A DNA stretch of 64,000 nt, from positions 310,001 to 374,000 of the forward strand of contig CABHOY010000019.1 of NCBI GenBank assembly GCA_902168105.1. The letters are read 5' to 3'. The position numbers and the translations under genes are program-made. Shown piece after piece: positions 53,506 through 62,075 of the stretch (position 1 is the stretch's first letter; the number at the start of each line of letters is the position of its first letter). Below the pieces are notes generated by a model. The model ran no database searches, was not told the DNA's origin, and saw only the letters and a program-made list of their open reading frames with translations. The stretch comes from an uncultured Flavihumibacter sp. (GTDB taxonomy: Bacteria > Bacteroidota > Bacteroidia > Chitinophagales > Chitinophagaceae).

Positions 53506-54195
53506 CTATTCGCCGCCCGCTCCTGCCTTGTATGCCAGGAAAGCCTCTCTTCCGTAATGGTCCGCCTTGCGGGTCGTTTCCGGCAAACGATATTCCGTAC
53601 ACATTTTCAACACCAGTTGAGTAGCGGTTTCCAACGAGATCTTATGCCCTACAGATACGAACACCGGGCTAATATCTTTTTGTGTACGCAGCGCATTGCC
53701 GATATGCTCACCATCGTCTTCAGCCAGCAAAGCGCTAACAGCACCACGTTCAGGAGGTAGCTCTTCATACTTTCCGGATAATCTCGTTTTACCACATCCC
53801 AGTGTAGGTATATCTAACACCACACCCATATGGCAGGCAAGACCGAAACGGCGCGGATGTGCTCTTCCCTGTCCATCACAGATAATAATATCAGGATGTT
53901 GCTGCAGCTTCTTCCATGCCTCAAGTAACACAGGCATTTCCCTGAATGAAAATAAGCCGGGGATATAGGGGAATGTCACTTCCATACAATGCGTTGCTAC
54001 TTCCACTACTTCCAGCGTATTATAGTCCAGCAAAACAAAAGCGCCTGCAATCACTTCGCTGTCCTTATCGTACTCTACATCTACTCCTGCAATCAGTTTT
54101 ATGTTGGCAGGCAACTGGTCGGACAGGATCACCTGCCCCCTTAACTGCTGCTGCAATGCTATTGCTTCTTCTTCTGTCAGATTCGTATTTATCAT
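53506..54195 (-). CDS. nfi: Endonuclease V
   Basis: 229 aa from the ATG at 54193-54195, which gives the usual N-terminus (MINTNLTEEE); a longer form from 54231 would add 12 residues. Catalytic metal ligands D39 (IAGVDVEYD), E86 (YIPGLFSFRE) and D107 (IICDGQGRAHPRRFG) are all present, together with the conserved GCGKTRLSG and SVGHKISLETA segments. It nicks DNA one phosphodiester bond 3' of deoxyinosine, repairing adenine deamination. Single gene; no repair partners nearby. Note that a deaminase toxin is coded 1.5 kb away, probably by coincidence. Confidence 0.95.
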   Translation of the reverse strand: MINTNLTEEEAIALQQQLRGQVILSDQLPANIKLIAGVDVEYDKDSEVIAGAFVLLDYNTLEVVEVATHCMEVTFPYIPGLFSFREMPVLLEAWKKLQQHPDIIICDGQGRAHPRRFGLACHMGVVLDIPTLGCGKTRLSGKYEELPPERGAVSALLAEDDGEHIGNALRTQKDISPVFVSVGHKISLETATQLVLKMCTEYRLPETTRKADHYGREAFLAYKAGAGGE

Positions 54196-54318
54196 GTGCG
54201 TAGATAAATTTATAGAAAACATTCCGTTCATCCAGACACCCGTTCATATCTGTAACTTTTCTTCAGCATCCCCGTTATACAGTCATCTATTCCGGAGTTA
54301 TCAACCAGACTACATGAA

Positions 54319-54630
54319 ATGAAACAGTTCTTTGCTTTTTGCATCCTTATACTGAGCTTGTCATGCTCAAAGGAAACTAATAGATCTTTTAGAGGGATCG
54401 TGTCAGCGGCGGACAATTGCTGCTCTTCTGCAGAAGGCGGCAGGCTTTACAAGGTTAACATTATTAGCACAGACAGCACCATTACAACTGTGCTGCCGGC
54501 CGGGATCAGCCTTGGCGACACTATCGCATTTAATATGCATGGCACACAAGCACCGCCAGCCGTGTTTTGCCTGGCCATCTGTATGATGCCGGAACTGGTG
54601 CAGTTAAAAGATGTAAGTAAGGTGCGTTAA
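54319..54630 (+). CDS. Small cysteine-containing lipoprotein of unknown function
   Basis: 103 aa. Lipoprotein signal FFAFCILILSLSC with Cys near residue 16. The mature part of 87 residues contains a Cys pair and two more Cys (NCCSS, FCLAIC), possibly disulfide-bonded in the periplasm. No family recognised. It is the only plus-strand gene in this part of the window, lying between endonuclease V and the SUKH gene, and converges with the toxin operon. Confidence 0.65.
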   Translation: MKQFFAFCILILSLSCSKETNRSFRGIVSAADNCCSSAEGGRLYKVNIISTDSTITTVLPAGISLGDTIAFNMHGTQAPPAVFCLAICMMPELVQLKDVSKVR

Positions 54631-54638
54631 CAACACCC

Positions 54639-55094
54639 CTATTTCTTGATAACCCCGTCAAACTTCAATACCTTATTCAGTTCTTCCCTGATCAGTTGCG
54701 AAAACGAAGGTTTGAAAACATCGGCCTTACCCGCATCGAGCACATATACCGGAGGATCGTCTTCCAGCTGCTCACAGTCAAAGAAATAAGAAGAAAGTTC
54801 CTGCCATTGCCCAAAGAAGAAATGGCTGTCCTTAATTGTAAAAGTACCGTTCCCCATACTATTCAGCGCCTTAATAGCGTCTTTCCTGTTTTGCGCCAGG
54901 TATGCTACTTCACTTGAATAATTTCTAAGGATACGCCCCCTCTTTTTACCAAAAATGGAGATGAACTCTACGTAGGCTAAAGGTAGCTTCACATTAAACT
55001 GCTGTTCGATCGATTGGATCTCTGTCTCACTAACTCCCTGAGGATCACCCAGGTGCTTCGCATATTGTTGTAAAAAGTCCAGATATTTTGCCAT
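54639..55094 (-). CDS. SMI1/KNR4 (SUKH) family immunity-type protein
   Basis: 151 aa. The SUKH pattern is clear: VSETEIQSIEQQFNVKLPLAYVEFISIFGKKRGR near the N-terminus, and the C-terminal SQLIREELNKVLKF. SUKH proteins are among the commonest immunity proteins of bacterial polymorphic toxin systems, binding the toxin domain. It lies 140 nt downstream of the unknown 159-aa gene and beyond a hairpin terminator, so it is either a second immunity gene for the deaminase toxin or the remnant of an earlier toxin module. No signal peptide, as expected for cytoplasmic protection. Confidence 0.85.
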   Translation of the reverse strand: MAKYLDFLQQYAKHLGDPQGVSETEIQSIEQQFNVKLPLAYVEFISIFGKKRGRILRNYSSEVAYLAQNRKDAIKALNSMGNGTFTIKDSHFFFGQWQELSSYFFDCEQLEDDPPVYVLDAGKADVFKPSFSQLIREELNKVLKFDGVIKK

Positions 55095-55179
55095 CCGTTT
55101 AATCTGATATAGGGTTTAATATTAATAATATTTTCCATAACAAACACGGATATTTATGAAAATCAGTTTATAGGAAAGA

Positions 55180-55210
55180 AAAGGGTCGCCTGCAATTGCA
55201 GACAACCCCT
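55180..55210 (-). terminator. Terminator after the 159-aa immunity candidate
   Basis: GGGT-GCCTGCA arms pair with TGCAGAC-ACCC with small mismatches; the minus strand continues TTTTCTTTCC. Confidence 0.7.
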
Positions 55211-55234
55211 ATCAATTTCGTCGCGTGCATGGCC

Positions 55235-55714
55235 CTAAATGTCCCTGCTCACGCTGTAAATATTATACCGGATAAAACTGGCTCTCCACAGATCTGTCCC
55301 GATGTCTCTCAGCCTGTCTTTTGTATAATAGGGCATCATCAGGTAATCATAGATAAAGTCGCCCGGATGCTGCTTACTATAGCCTTTGAATGATATGCCT
55401 ATCAATTCAAACCGGGTGTCCTCTATCACGTTCCACTCTTCAAAGCGCATAGACGCCTCTTTAAAAAGCGCTTTCAATACTTCCGCTGCGCCATTGATGT
55501 TATCCAATACACGGCCGAAATCATCCCGCAGATAAAGGATGAATTTCTTTACCTGTTCCCAGTCAACATTCCCATCGGGAAATGCGCTTTTGTCTATACG
55601 AAGATCCGTGTCATAGCCACCCAGATAGTCGGCATCACTGAGTATCCATTGCTGGTAACGTTCGTGATAACTGAATACGAAAGGCTCATTTTCAATGATC
55701 AGTTCTTTAGTCAT
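55235..55714 (-). CDS. Candidate immunity protein of the Hint-deaminase toxin
   Basis: 159 aa, cytoplasmic, acidic, no recognised family. Aromatic and acidic residues are frequent (YHERYQQWILSDADYLGGYD). Its ATG lies only 3 nt after the toxin stop and it is followed by a terminator, the standard position for a dedicated immunity gene. I infer that it neutralises the C-terminal deaminase domain; nothing in its sequence proves this. A toxin accessory role is the alternative. Confidence 0.7.
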   Translation of the reverse strand: MTKELIIENEPFVFSYHERYQQWILSDADYLGGYDTDLRIDKSAFPDGNVDWEQVKKFILYLRDDFGRVLDNINGAAEVLKALFKEASMRFEEWNVIEDTRFELIGISFKGYSKQHPGDFIYDYLMMPYYTKDRLRDIGTDLWRASFIRYNIYSVSRDI

Positions 55715-55717
55715 AGT

Positions 55718-58700
55718 TTACCTGTTTCCTATCATTGTTACACCCTGCAAGATATAGAAACAATGCGGACAACGACACATGGATCCATACTTACCTCCTC
55801 TTACTATAACATGTATACGACCGAGTCCTTCATGGGTGGTAATGCCGAGTTCTTTAGCCAGCACGTCCACCGCCATAACTTCCGCATGTTTGCCGGCGTC
55901 GCTGGCATTGATCACTTTTTGCAATGGAACGTCTTTGTACAAGGTCTTGTACAGCAGTCCCCCTTCTTCCGCATCCGCACGGATAATATCCAGATAAGTA
56001 ATACGCCGCTTGAACATTGGTGACAGTTCGGGCATATTCGGGGCATCAGCGTTATATCTGATAACGGCCCCACCTTGTTTTCCCTCGTAAGAAGCTGCTG
56101 CCACAATACCTTCTTTCAGATCCTTGAGGTCATCGAGCTCTTTGGCCAGGGAGCCATTCAATCCCCCTTCAGCCATCACACGATTGGCCGTTGTACTCCA
56201 GTCAGCATGAGACATGTTAGCATACGAATGTTCCAGGTAATAGTTCCTGTCAGTCCTCCAGTGCGCCAGGAAGTCCGACTCTTCGGCCATGCGTTTCAGG
56301 GCCAGGGGACTGGCGCCGGCAAAGTCTGTAGCAAACAATGCTTTCTCTGCCGCCGTTAGGTCATTATACTGATCTGCCAGTTTACCGATCTTTGCCACAC
56401 GAGCGGCGATGCCCTCTCCCATCCATACGTCACGGATCTCGGCGAGATACTTCTGCATATCAGTCACCATCACCTCGTTACCTGCACTCCGTGCACGCAT
56501 TTCCAGCGTTTCAAATTGTCTCCTGAGAGCAGCACGGTCTACTTCATTCAAGGTGCCAAATCCCTTCCTGCCGGCCATCGCATCCCGTACCAAAGCACCG
56601 CAATTGGCGTCTGTACTTTTCCTCAATATTGCCTGGACCTGGTGCAGATAATTTGATTCCGAACGGAAGGCAGGATATTTATACAAAATCTCCCAGGCGT
56701 CAATAGACAATTTTCCATTATCAAATTTCGCAAGCACATCCGCCATATCCTTAAAGTCATTCACAAACTCATCGAAGTGTTCTACCGGAATACTGCCTTT
56801 CAGCCTGTCAAAAATGACACAGGAATTATGCACCACGATCCCTTCACTGCCTATACAATAGTTATGTGTGATACTTGTCTCAAAATTATATACCGTTACA
56901 CTGGTATCTATCGGCAGTACTGCGGTCAGTGTAGCAAAAGCATGTCCTGCCAACCTGAGACGCCAGCCTGTCTTCAGGTCAGCAGCACTCTTCCAGCCGT
57001 CCTCTGTAAGATAAGGATGCTCCGGGGTAGAAAAGATGGTATCACTGTCTGTAATGACGCGCACCAGTTTCGTCGCCTGTTTCTTAAAGGCCCGCGTAAC
57101 CTTCTGCCAGGTAGTATCACCATTGGCCACCTGTACCCCAAGTACCGTATCGTTCTCCTTAACCTGCTCAATAGGCGTGAGACCTGCCCTGGTACGTACC
57201 AGTGTTCCCGCGATAAAACATGCACCTCTTACACATTCCACACTCTTATTGGCACGCTGTACAAACATAATATCCTCCACTATTTCCGGTGCTGTCTTTG
57301 ATGCACGTACAGCAGCTCCATCTATCGTACCCACCAGGCGGGCATCCTGCGCAAGCGTTCCCACTGTTTTATCTAACACCAACGTACCGTCCGCCATCGT
57401 ATGCATCACCGTTTCTCCTTTTCCATCCACAAATTTGATCAGTTGATTTTCTGGCACAGCTTTCAGAAACTTCAAGTCCTTCATTTTCGCAACCGTAGCA
57501 GATATACCTTCATATATCTGTTCTTTAATAGCAGCAGTCCAGTTCTTTCCATATCCCGCTACGATACCGGCTTCCTCTATTTCTCTTTTAAACCGGATGA
57601 TACGCTTCACCGTTTCAGGGTCCTGTAAGAGATACATCATCCCTTCCTTCTCTGCTGCATAGTAAGTTTGAAGAAACTTTGTCGCTTCTGCACGGGTCAA
57701 CTTCGAAATGAAACCATTTGTTAGTGTCAGACCCAGATTGCCCAGCTGCATCAGGTTGGCGACGTGATAACATTCCGTGATCAGTTCACCCAACTTACTG
57801 TCTTTGGGGATAGCGCCTGTTTCTACAGCCAGATGCCCTAAAGACGCTACTTTACTACCATACTCAACACCCTTATAAACGTAGTTAGCTACTTTTCCCA
57901 GATATGCTAATTCTCCTACCGGTGTCACCAATGTGATCACATCAAATGCCATCACCACGCCTTTACCTACATTGCTGTTCATTTTTTTATCTGCGGCATA
58001 TTTTAATACAATAGCCGGCAGGAACTGGGCCTGATGCTCCTTCTGGCCTTCCGATTCCCCAACAGCTGATGCCAGCAATGACAAGTCCGACTTATTGGTA
58101 AATGACACCAGCGCCCAGGGTTTTAACTTGAAAGGCTCTTCCTTCTCCCATTGCGGCGCAGGAGGCATCAACTTATCATAATAACCGATCACCTGCAGTG
58201 TACCTGAGGCAGGTATCAATGTCTCAGTAAGGAACTTCTTCAGAAAGCCATCATTATCCTCCGCATATTCACGCATGGCCTGCCGCAATTTGTCGAATTT
58301 CTGATCATTTTCATAATACTTCAACTGCGACTTCGTAATAGTAATTTCATCCGTCTTATTGTCAAATTTTACCTCGTAGCTATTGGTACCCGCCGGCGGA
58401 GTATTTAATAATTCCAATGCATAACTTTTATCCCACACGATTGTTCTGTCCAGTTTATTGGGATCCCTGTAATATGCCAAAGCTTCATCAAAAACAGTCG
58501 GTGACGATCTCGCAAGGTTGATGAAGAACTGCGTCAACCCGGTATAATTCTGTGACCCTATCATCTGGTCATACATACCATTTACCAGTATATGCAATAA
58601 GCTTAGATCCGCGTCTTCATTGGGTACCGTCATCTTGCCAAAATCACCGCTTTCGACTTCCTTTGTTTTTGAAATACGCTCGTTGGGTTTAGCAAGATCG

Positions 58701-59767
58701 TCCATCAATTTTGCTGCATCAGATTCAAAGTTCGCCGTCGACAACAAAAATTTTACCTTTTCCTGGCTGGGGGCGTTCATACTTCCTTTTGAGGTAAGTA
58801 CCTTGATGGCATGGATACGTTCTTCATATGTGAACTGATCATATGCCATCTCACTAAGCCCTGTTAGCAGTAATCCCATCCGATCGTAGTCCGTGACCGA
58901 CAATATCTGCTCCTTTATACGTGGCAAGACCCCGTAGTCCATGCCATTGTCAATAATGGCATGTATAAATTTCTCCACCAACTTAGGGCCGGTACTTCCT
59001 TTCACAGACATCAGGTGTTTCCCCAATAACGAACTATAAGAACTCCGTTCATCTCCCGTGAGATCATAATAAGGAGAAAATATCCTGAACGTTTTTAACA
59101 TGCGTCTTTTGGCGTAGACCTTATAGTTCACCATACCACAACAAACCGTATTAAACGCTGCCGGCGCACTACCTTCAGGTTGTTTATTCAACAGTCCTGC
59201 TGCAATTCCTTTTACTATGATTGCGGCATCCTCCCTTGCTGCTTGGGAAATGGCCGCATCTTCCTTTCCCAACCCGTTATCCACACTCATGTCCAACAAG
59301 CCCGCCAGGGTAGGTAGCGGACCATTGAAGATCATGGGTATAAAATCGACTGTGATCAGGTAGGCCCTAACTTTGGTGTTGGGGTTCAAGTTATAATTCT
59401 TCAAATCCTCATCCAGGTCGTCAAGATCTTCACCTGCCGGTACAATGAACTGTCCCTCAACATCTCCACCTACATCATTCGGACTATAAGTAACCTTTCT
59501 TTGTTTAATGTATTCCTTATCAAGTACGTCAATCTGTTTATCTATCAGATCGGCAGTATTGATATGCAGTACATAACGGTTTTGGGAAGACTGTCCCTTT
59601 TCGTCATTCAACCTGTTCTGCCTTGCCATCTCCTGGAAAGCCAGCTTACCTCTCTCAATGATCTTCATCACAAGACTGTCCCTGTCCGGCGCTGCGAAAG
59701 CAGTACCTGCCTGTAATAACAGGACCAACAGGAATATATGTTTACGTAACATTTTCATATTACCCAT
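55718..59767 (-). CDS. Secreted polymorphic toxin with Hint domain and C-terminal YwqJ-like deaminase
   Basis: 1349 aa. Sec signal peptide (HIFLLVLLLQAGTAFA, to about 24; ATGs at codons 1, 4 and 6 are all possible starts). Residues 25-849 form a long, mainly helical region without recognised domain. A Hint (intein/hedgehog-type) autoprocessing domain spans 850-981: C850 (GACFIAGTLVRT), T914-x-x-H917 (STPEHPY), and the terminal VVHN981 before S982-C983. The C-terminal ~370 residues end in a deaminase-like motif: H1294-A-E1296 (GKHAEVMAVDVL), then C1333-P-H-C1336 (MCRCPHCFYILQGVTM), matching YwqJ-related toxin deaminases that act on nucleic-acid bases. The start codon follows the stop of the upstream gene with no gap. 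Confidence 0.88.
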   Translation of the reverse strand: MGNMKMLRKHIFLLVLLLQAGTAFAAPDRDSLVMKIIERGKLAFQEMARQNRLNDEKGQSSQNRYVLHINTADLIDKQIDVLDKEYIKQRKVTYSPNDVGGDVEGQFIVPAGEDLDDLDEDLKNYNLNPNTKVRAYLITVDFIPMIFNGPLPTLAGLLDMSVDNGLGKEDAAISQAAREDAAIIVKGIAAGLLNKQPEGSAPAAFNTVCCGMVNYKVYAKRRMLKTFRIFSPYYDLTGDERSSYSSLLGKHLMSVKGSTGPKLVEKFIHAIIDNGMDYGVLPRIKEQILSVTDYDRMGLLLTGLSEMAYDQFTYEERIHAIKVLTSKGSMNAPSQEKVKFLLSTANFESDAAKLMDDLAKPNERISKTKEVESGDFGKMTVPNEDADLSLLHILVNGMYDQMIGSQNYTGLTQFFINLARSSPTVFDEALAYYRDPNKLDRTIVWDKSYALELLNTPPAGTNSYEVKFDNKTDEITITKSQLKYYENDQKFDKLRQAMREYAEDNDGFLKKFLTETLIPASGTLQVIGYYDKLMPPAPQWEKEEPFKLKPWALVSFTNKSDLSLLASAVGESEGQKEHQAQFLPAIVLKYAADKKMNSNVGKGVVMAFDVITLVTPVGELAYLGKVANYVYKGVEYGSKVASLGHLAVETGAIPKDSKLGELITECYHVANLMQLGNLGLTLTNGFISKLTRAEATKFLQTYYAAEKEGMMYLLQDPETVKRIIRFKREIEEAGIVAGYGKNWTAAIKEQIYEGISATVAKMKDLKFLKAVPENQLIKFVDGKGETVMHTMADGTLVLDKTVGTLAQDARLVGTIDGAAVRASKTAPEIVEDIMFVQRANKSVECVRGACFIAGTLVRTRAGLTPIEQVKENDTVLGVQVANGDTTWQKVTRAFKKQATKLVRVITDSDTIFSTPEHPYLTEDGWKSAADLKTGWRLRLAGHAFATLTAVLPIDTSVTVYNFETSITHNYCIGSEGIVVHNSCVIFDRLKGSIPVEHFDEFVNDFKDMADVLAKFDNGKLSIDAWEILYKYPAFRSESNYLHQVQAILRKSTDANCGALVRDAMAGRKGFGTLNEVDRAALRRQFETLEMRARSAGNEVMVTDMQKYLAEIRDVWMGEGIAARVAKIGKLADQYNDLTAAEKALFATDFAGASPLALKRMAEESDFLAHWRTDRNYYLEHSYANMSHADWSTTANRVMAEGGLNGSLAKELDDLKDLKEGIVAAASYEGKQGGAVIRYNADAPNMPELSPMFKRRITYLDIIRADAEEGGLLYKTLYKDVPLQKVINASDAGKHAEVMAVDVLAKELGITTHEGLGRIHVIVRGGKYGSMCRCPHCFYILQGVTMIGNR

Positions 59768-62065
59768 TTATTTATTCAACAAATCAGTTATTAATACTTC
59801 CAGTTCCTCTTTCAGGTTATCGACAATGACATCATCATCTACCTCATTATTTCTTGCATCAATGATGTAATCAACAATGTTTTTGCCGTTTATTCTGAGT
59901 ACCTGGGTTACCAATGCGTAGTATTCTTTGCTGGTGATGTTACTGTCAAACATATCGATGACCGCTACTTTATTCTTTTGTAGTTCTGCATCCTTGAACG
60001 CAACACTCAATTTTGTAAAAGCATCATTCCCAGGTGTTGATATACTTACGCTATCTATATCGATGATAACAGAGTACTGGCCTTTGGTGTCGTCCACAGG
60101 TAGTGACCTGCCATTCAGGAGCGCTTTCCTGGTTTCACTGATCAGATCATTCAACGCTTTCTGACTGACGCTGAAGTCTTCATTGATCTTGTTACGCCTG
60201 CTGTCATTATATTCGGATCTCAATTTTCTGACAGCCTTTACCAGCAGGTCAGTAACCGATTTCACAAACGCATCCTTCTCTTTATTCACCGCGTCCACTT
60301 CTTTTTTAGCCTCCTCGAATGCTTCAGCCGCTTTATCTTTCTTATCTTTCGCAGCAGCTTTCTCCTCTGGCGTCTTCGCATTATCGTATTCGGCTTTCGC
60401 CTCGTCATAATCCTTCTTGGCTTTCTCCAGGTTATCAGCAGCTTTGATAATACGGTCCTTCAGTTCTTCCGGTAACTCATCTTCCGCCAGTTTCCGGATC
60501 TCATCCGCCAGTTCTTTCACCAACAGATAATCACTATCTATGCTCAGATGCGCCAGGTCTATCACCACGCTGCCCAGATCTTTTACCGCCTGTATCACAT
60601 CTCCCACTTTCACCACCTGTGTTTCCAGGCTGTCAAAAGTGGTCAGGATCATACCTGTCAGTAACTGACGGTTTGTATTGACAGTAATATTGCTAAACTT
60701 CACTTTTATCTTCGTATCACTCAGGAATGGTATCATCGCATAACCCGTTCCCTGGAATGTACCAGCGCCAGATACCGTCATAAGGCGTACCGGGAAGTCG
60801 CCGGCCATGATCTGGTCACCGTTCTTCAGTTCCTTTATAGCCGTCTGATTAGCCAGTTTTATATCGGGCAGGAGACCACAATTCTTATTAACAGCAGTGT
60901 CCTTTGGCGGCATCTTAAAGCCATGCAGCTCTCCCATTGTTTTTGTTTCAGCCACACAATAACCTCCTACACGATATTCATAACTTCTACCCGCTACTGC
61001 GTCATAGATGGCGACATGGTCTTCGGATGTTTTCACATCGAACCACTCCGCATCATCCTTGCTTTCGCGATATTCTACTATGTATTCAGACATTTTTGGC
61101 TGCGGCAACCAGCTAACGGTAACCACATTCTTCTCAACAGTAGCCAATACCTGTTGTGGTGGCTGACAATCCTCCTGTAATACAAATGTGTATATCTCAC
61201 TATAACCATTGTTTAGAAATACGTCATATTCATCGATACCCATCTTTGCCTTTGCCTTTACACGCCAGGCGTATCGTTTACCGGGAATAAGCTGTGGCTG
61301 CGCAGGCCCATATAACAATGTAGTAGCAGGAGTAATGGTCTGGTACAATGGTGCCGTATTCAGGAATGCCGCTTCCGGTGGAATAGTGGTGTCCCATAAC
61401 TCGGATAAGGTGAATTCATATTCCGTCTGGAAGGCAGCATTGGCGCTGCTCATATGCCGGGGCGTCCAGTTGAAGGTCATGTTCAGAGGCTCTCTGTAAG
61501 CAACCCCTCCCCCTTTGAGCGGAAGGTTCAGTAATGGCGGCAGACTGGTACTGATCCATGCCGGTGACGAACAACCCAGTGCGCTGGCGCTGATCACCTG
61601 ACCACTATTCACCTCCACCACCTCTACGCAGAACGTATAGTACCCATCGGGCAAACGGCTATTCTGCAGGAGTTGAGACGGAGAGATCCCTGTAGCGTCC
61701 AGATTGTTTATCTGAAAATAAGGGGCGAGATCATCCAGGGTTAGTCTCAGTGGAACACCTGCATCCAGCTGGATGTTGGGATAATAGCCATAATCCTTAT
61801 TACGCAACATCGCACTCCCTCCTTTTATAGTCAGGCGCAACCGGACAGACAAGGAAGGTTTTTGCAGATCTATATTCAGCAGGGTAATGATCATCCTGGG
61901 CTGCGTACCACTATATAGATTGGCCAGCTGTGGCGATACCGGTTGCAGTAACTGCACCTGTACTTTCACTGCATACTGCTGCGCTGCCGATCTGAAATGA
62001 CCGGCGCACAGCAGCATACCTGCCAGCAATACTATACGGAACGTGTTATATATGCTTAGTTTCAT
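59768..62065 (-). CDS. TANFOR-domain/fibronectin type III protein with coiled-coil region
   Basis: 765 aa. Signal peptide IVLLAGMLLCAGHFRSAAQ (to about 29). The next ~190 residues match the TANFOR domain (KVQVQLLQPVSPQLANLYSG, PSLSVRLRLTIKGGSA, ADGYYTFC-type LPDGYYTFCVEVVE), followed by a CHU-like segment with WTPRHMS and YAWRVKAKAK, and a fibronectin type III domain at about 305-375 (VTVSWLPQPKMSEYIVEYRE). A lysine/glutamate-rich coiled coil occupies about 530-630 (EKAKKDYDEAKAEYDNAK), and the C-terminus is acidic with no T9SS tail. It is directly coupled to the toxin gene (TAA then ATG) and 10 nt from the SprB-repeat gene, so it may anchor or carry the toxin at the cell surface. Confidence 0.83.
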   Translation of the reverse strand: MKLSIYNTFRIVLLAGMLLCAGHFRSAAQQYAVKVQVQLLQPVSPQLANLYSGTQPRMIITLLNIDLQKPSLSVRLRLTIKGGSAMLRNKDYGYYPNIQLDAGVPLRLTLDDLAPYFQINNLDATGISPSQLLQNSRLPDGYYTFCVEVVEVNSGQVISASALGCSSPAWISTSLPPLLNLPLKGGGVAYREPLNMTFNWTPRHMSSANAAFQTEYEFTLSELWDTTIPPEAAFLNTAPLYQTITPATTLLYGPAQPQLIPGKRYAWRVKAKAKMGIDEYDVFLNNGYSEIYTFVLQEDCQPPQQVLATVEKNVVTVSWLPQPKMSEYIVEYRESKDDAEWFDVKTSEDHVAIYDAVAGRSYEYRVGGYCVAETKTMGELHGFKMPPKDTAVNKNCGLLPDIKLANQTAIKELKNGDQIMAGDFPVRLMTVSGAGTFQGTGYAMIPFLSDTKIKVKFSNITVNTNRQLLTGMILTTFDSLETQVVKVGDVIQAVKDLGSVVIDLAHLSIDSDYLLVKELADEIRKLAEDELPEELKDRIIKAADNLEKAKKDYDEAKAEYDNAKTPEEKAAAKDKKDKAAEAFEEAKKEVDAVNKEKDAFVKSVTDLLVKAVRKLRSEYNDSRRNKINEDFSVSQKALNDLISETRKALLNGRSLPVDDTKGQYSVIIDIDSVSISTPGNDAFTKLSVAFKDAELQKNKVAVIDMFDSNITSKEYYALVTQVLRINGKNIVDYIIDARNNEVDDDVIVDNLKEELEVLITDLLNK

Positions 62066-62075
62066 TTTCTTACTG

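Noticed and set aside
57218..57220. Hint domain as a true protein-splicing intein
   Set aside because: Although C, HN and S junction residues are present, the flanking sequence is not a conserved housekeeping protein, no homing endonuclease is inserted, and a toxin domain follows, so cleavage to release the tip is more likely than splicing.
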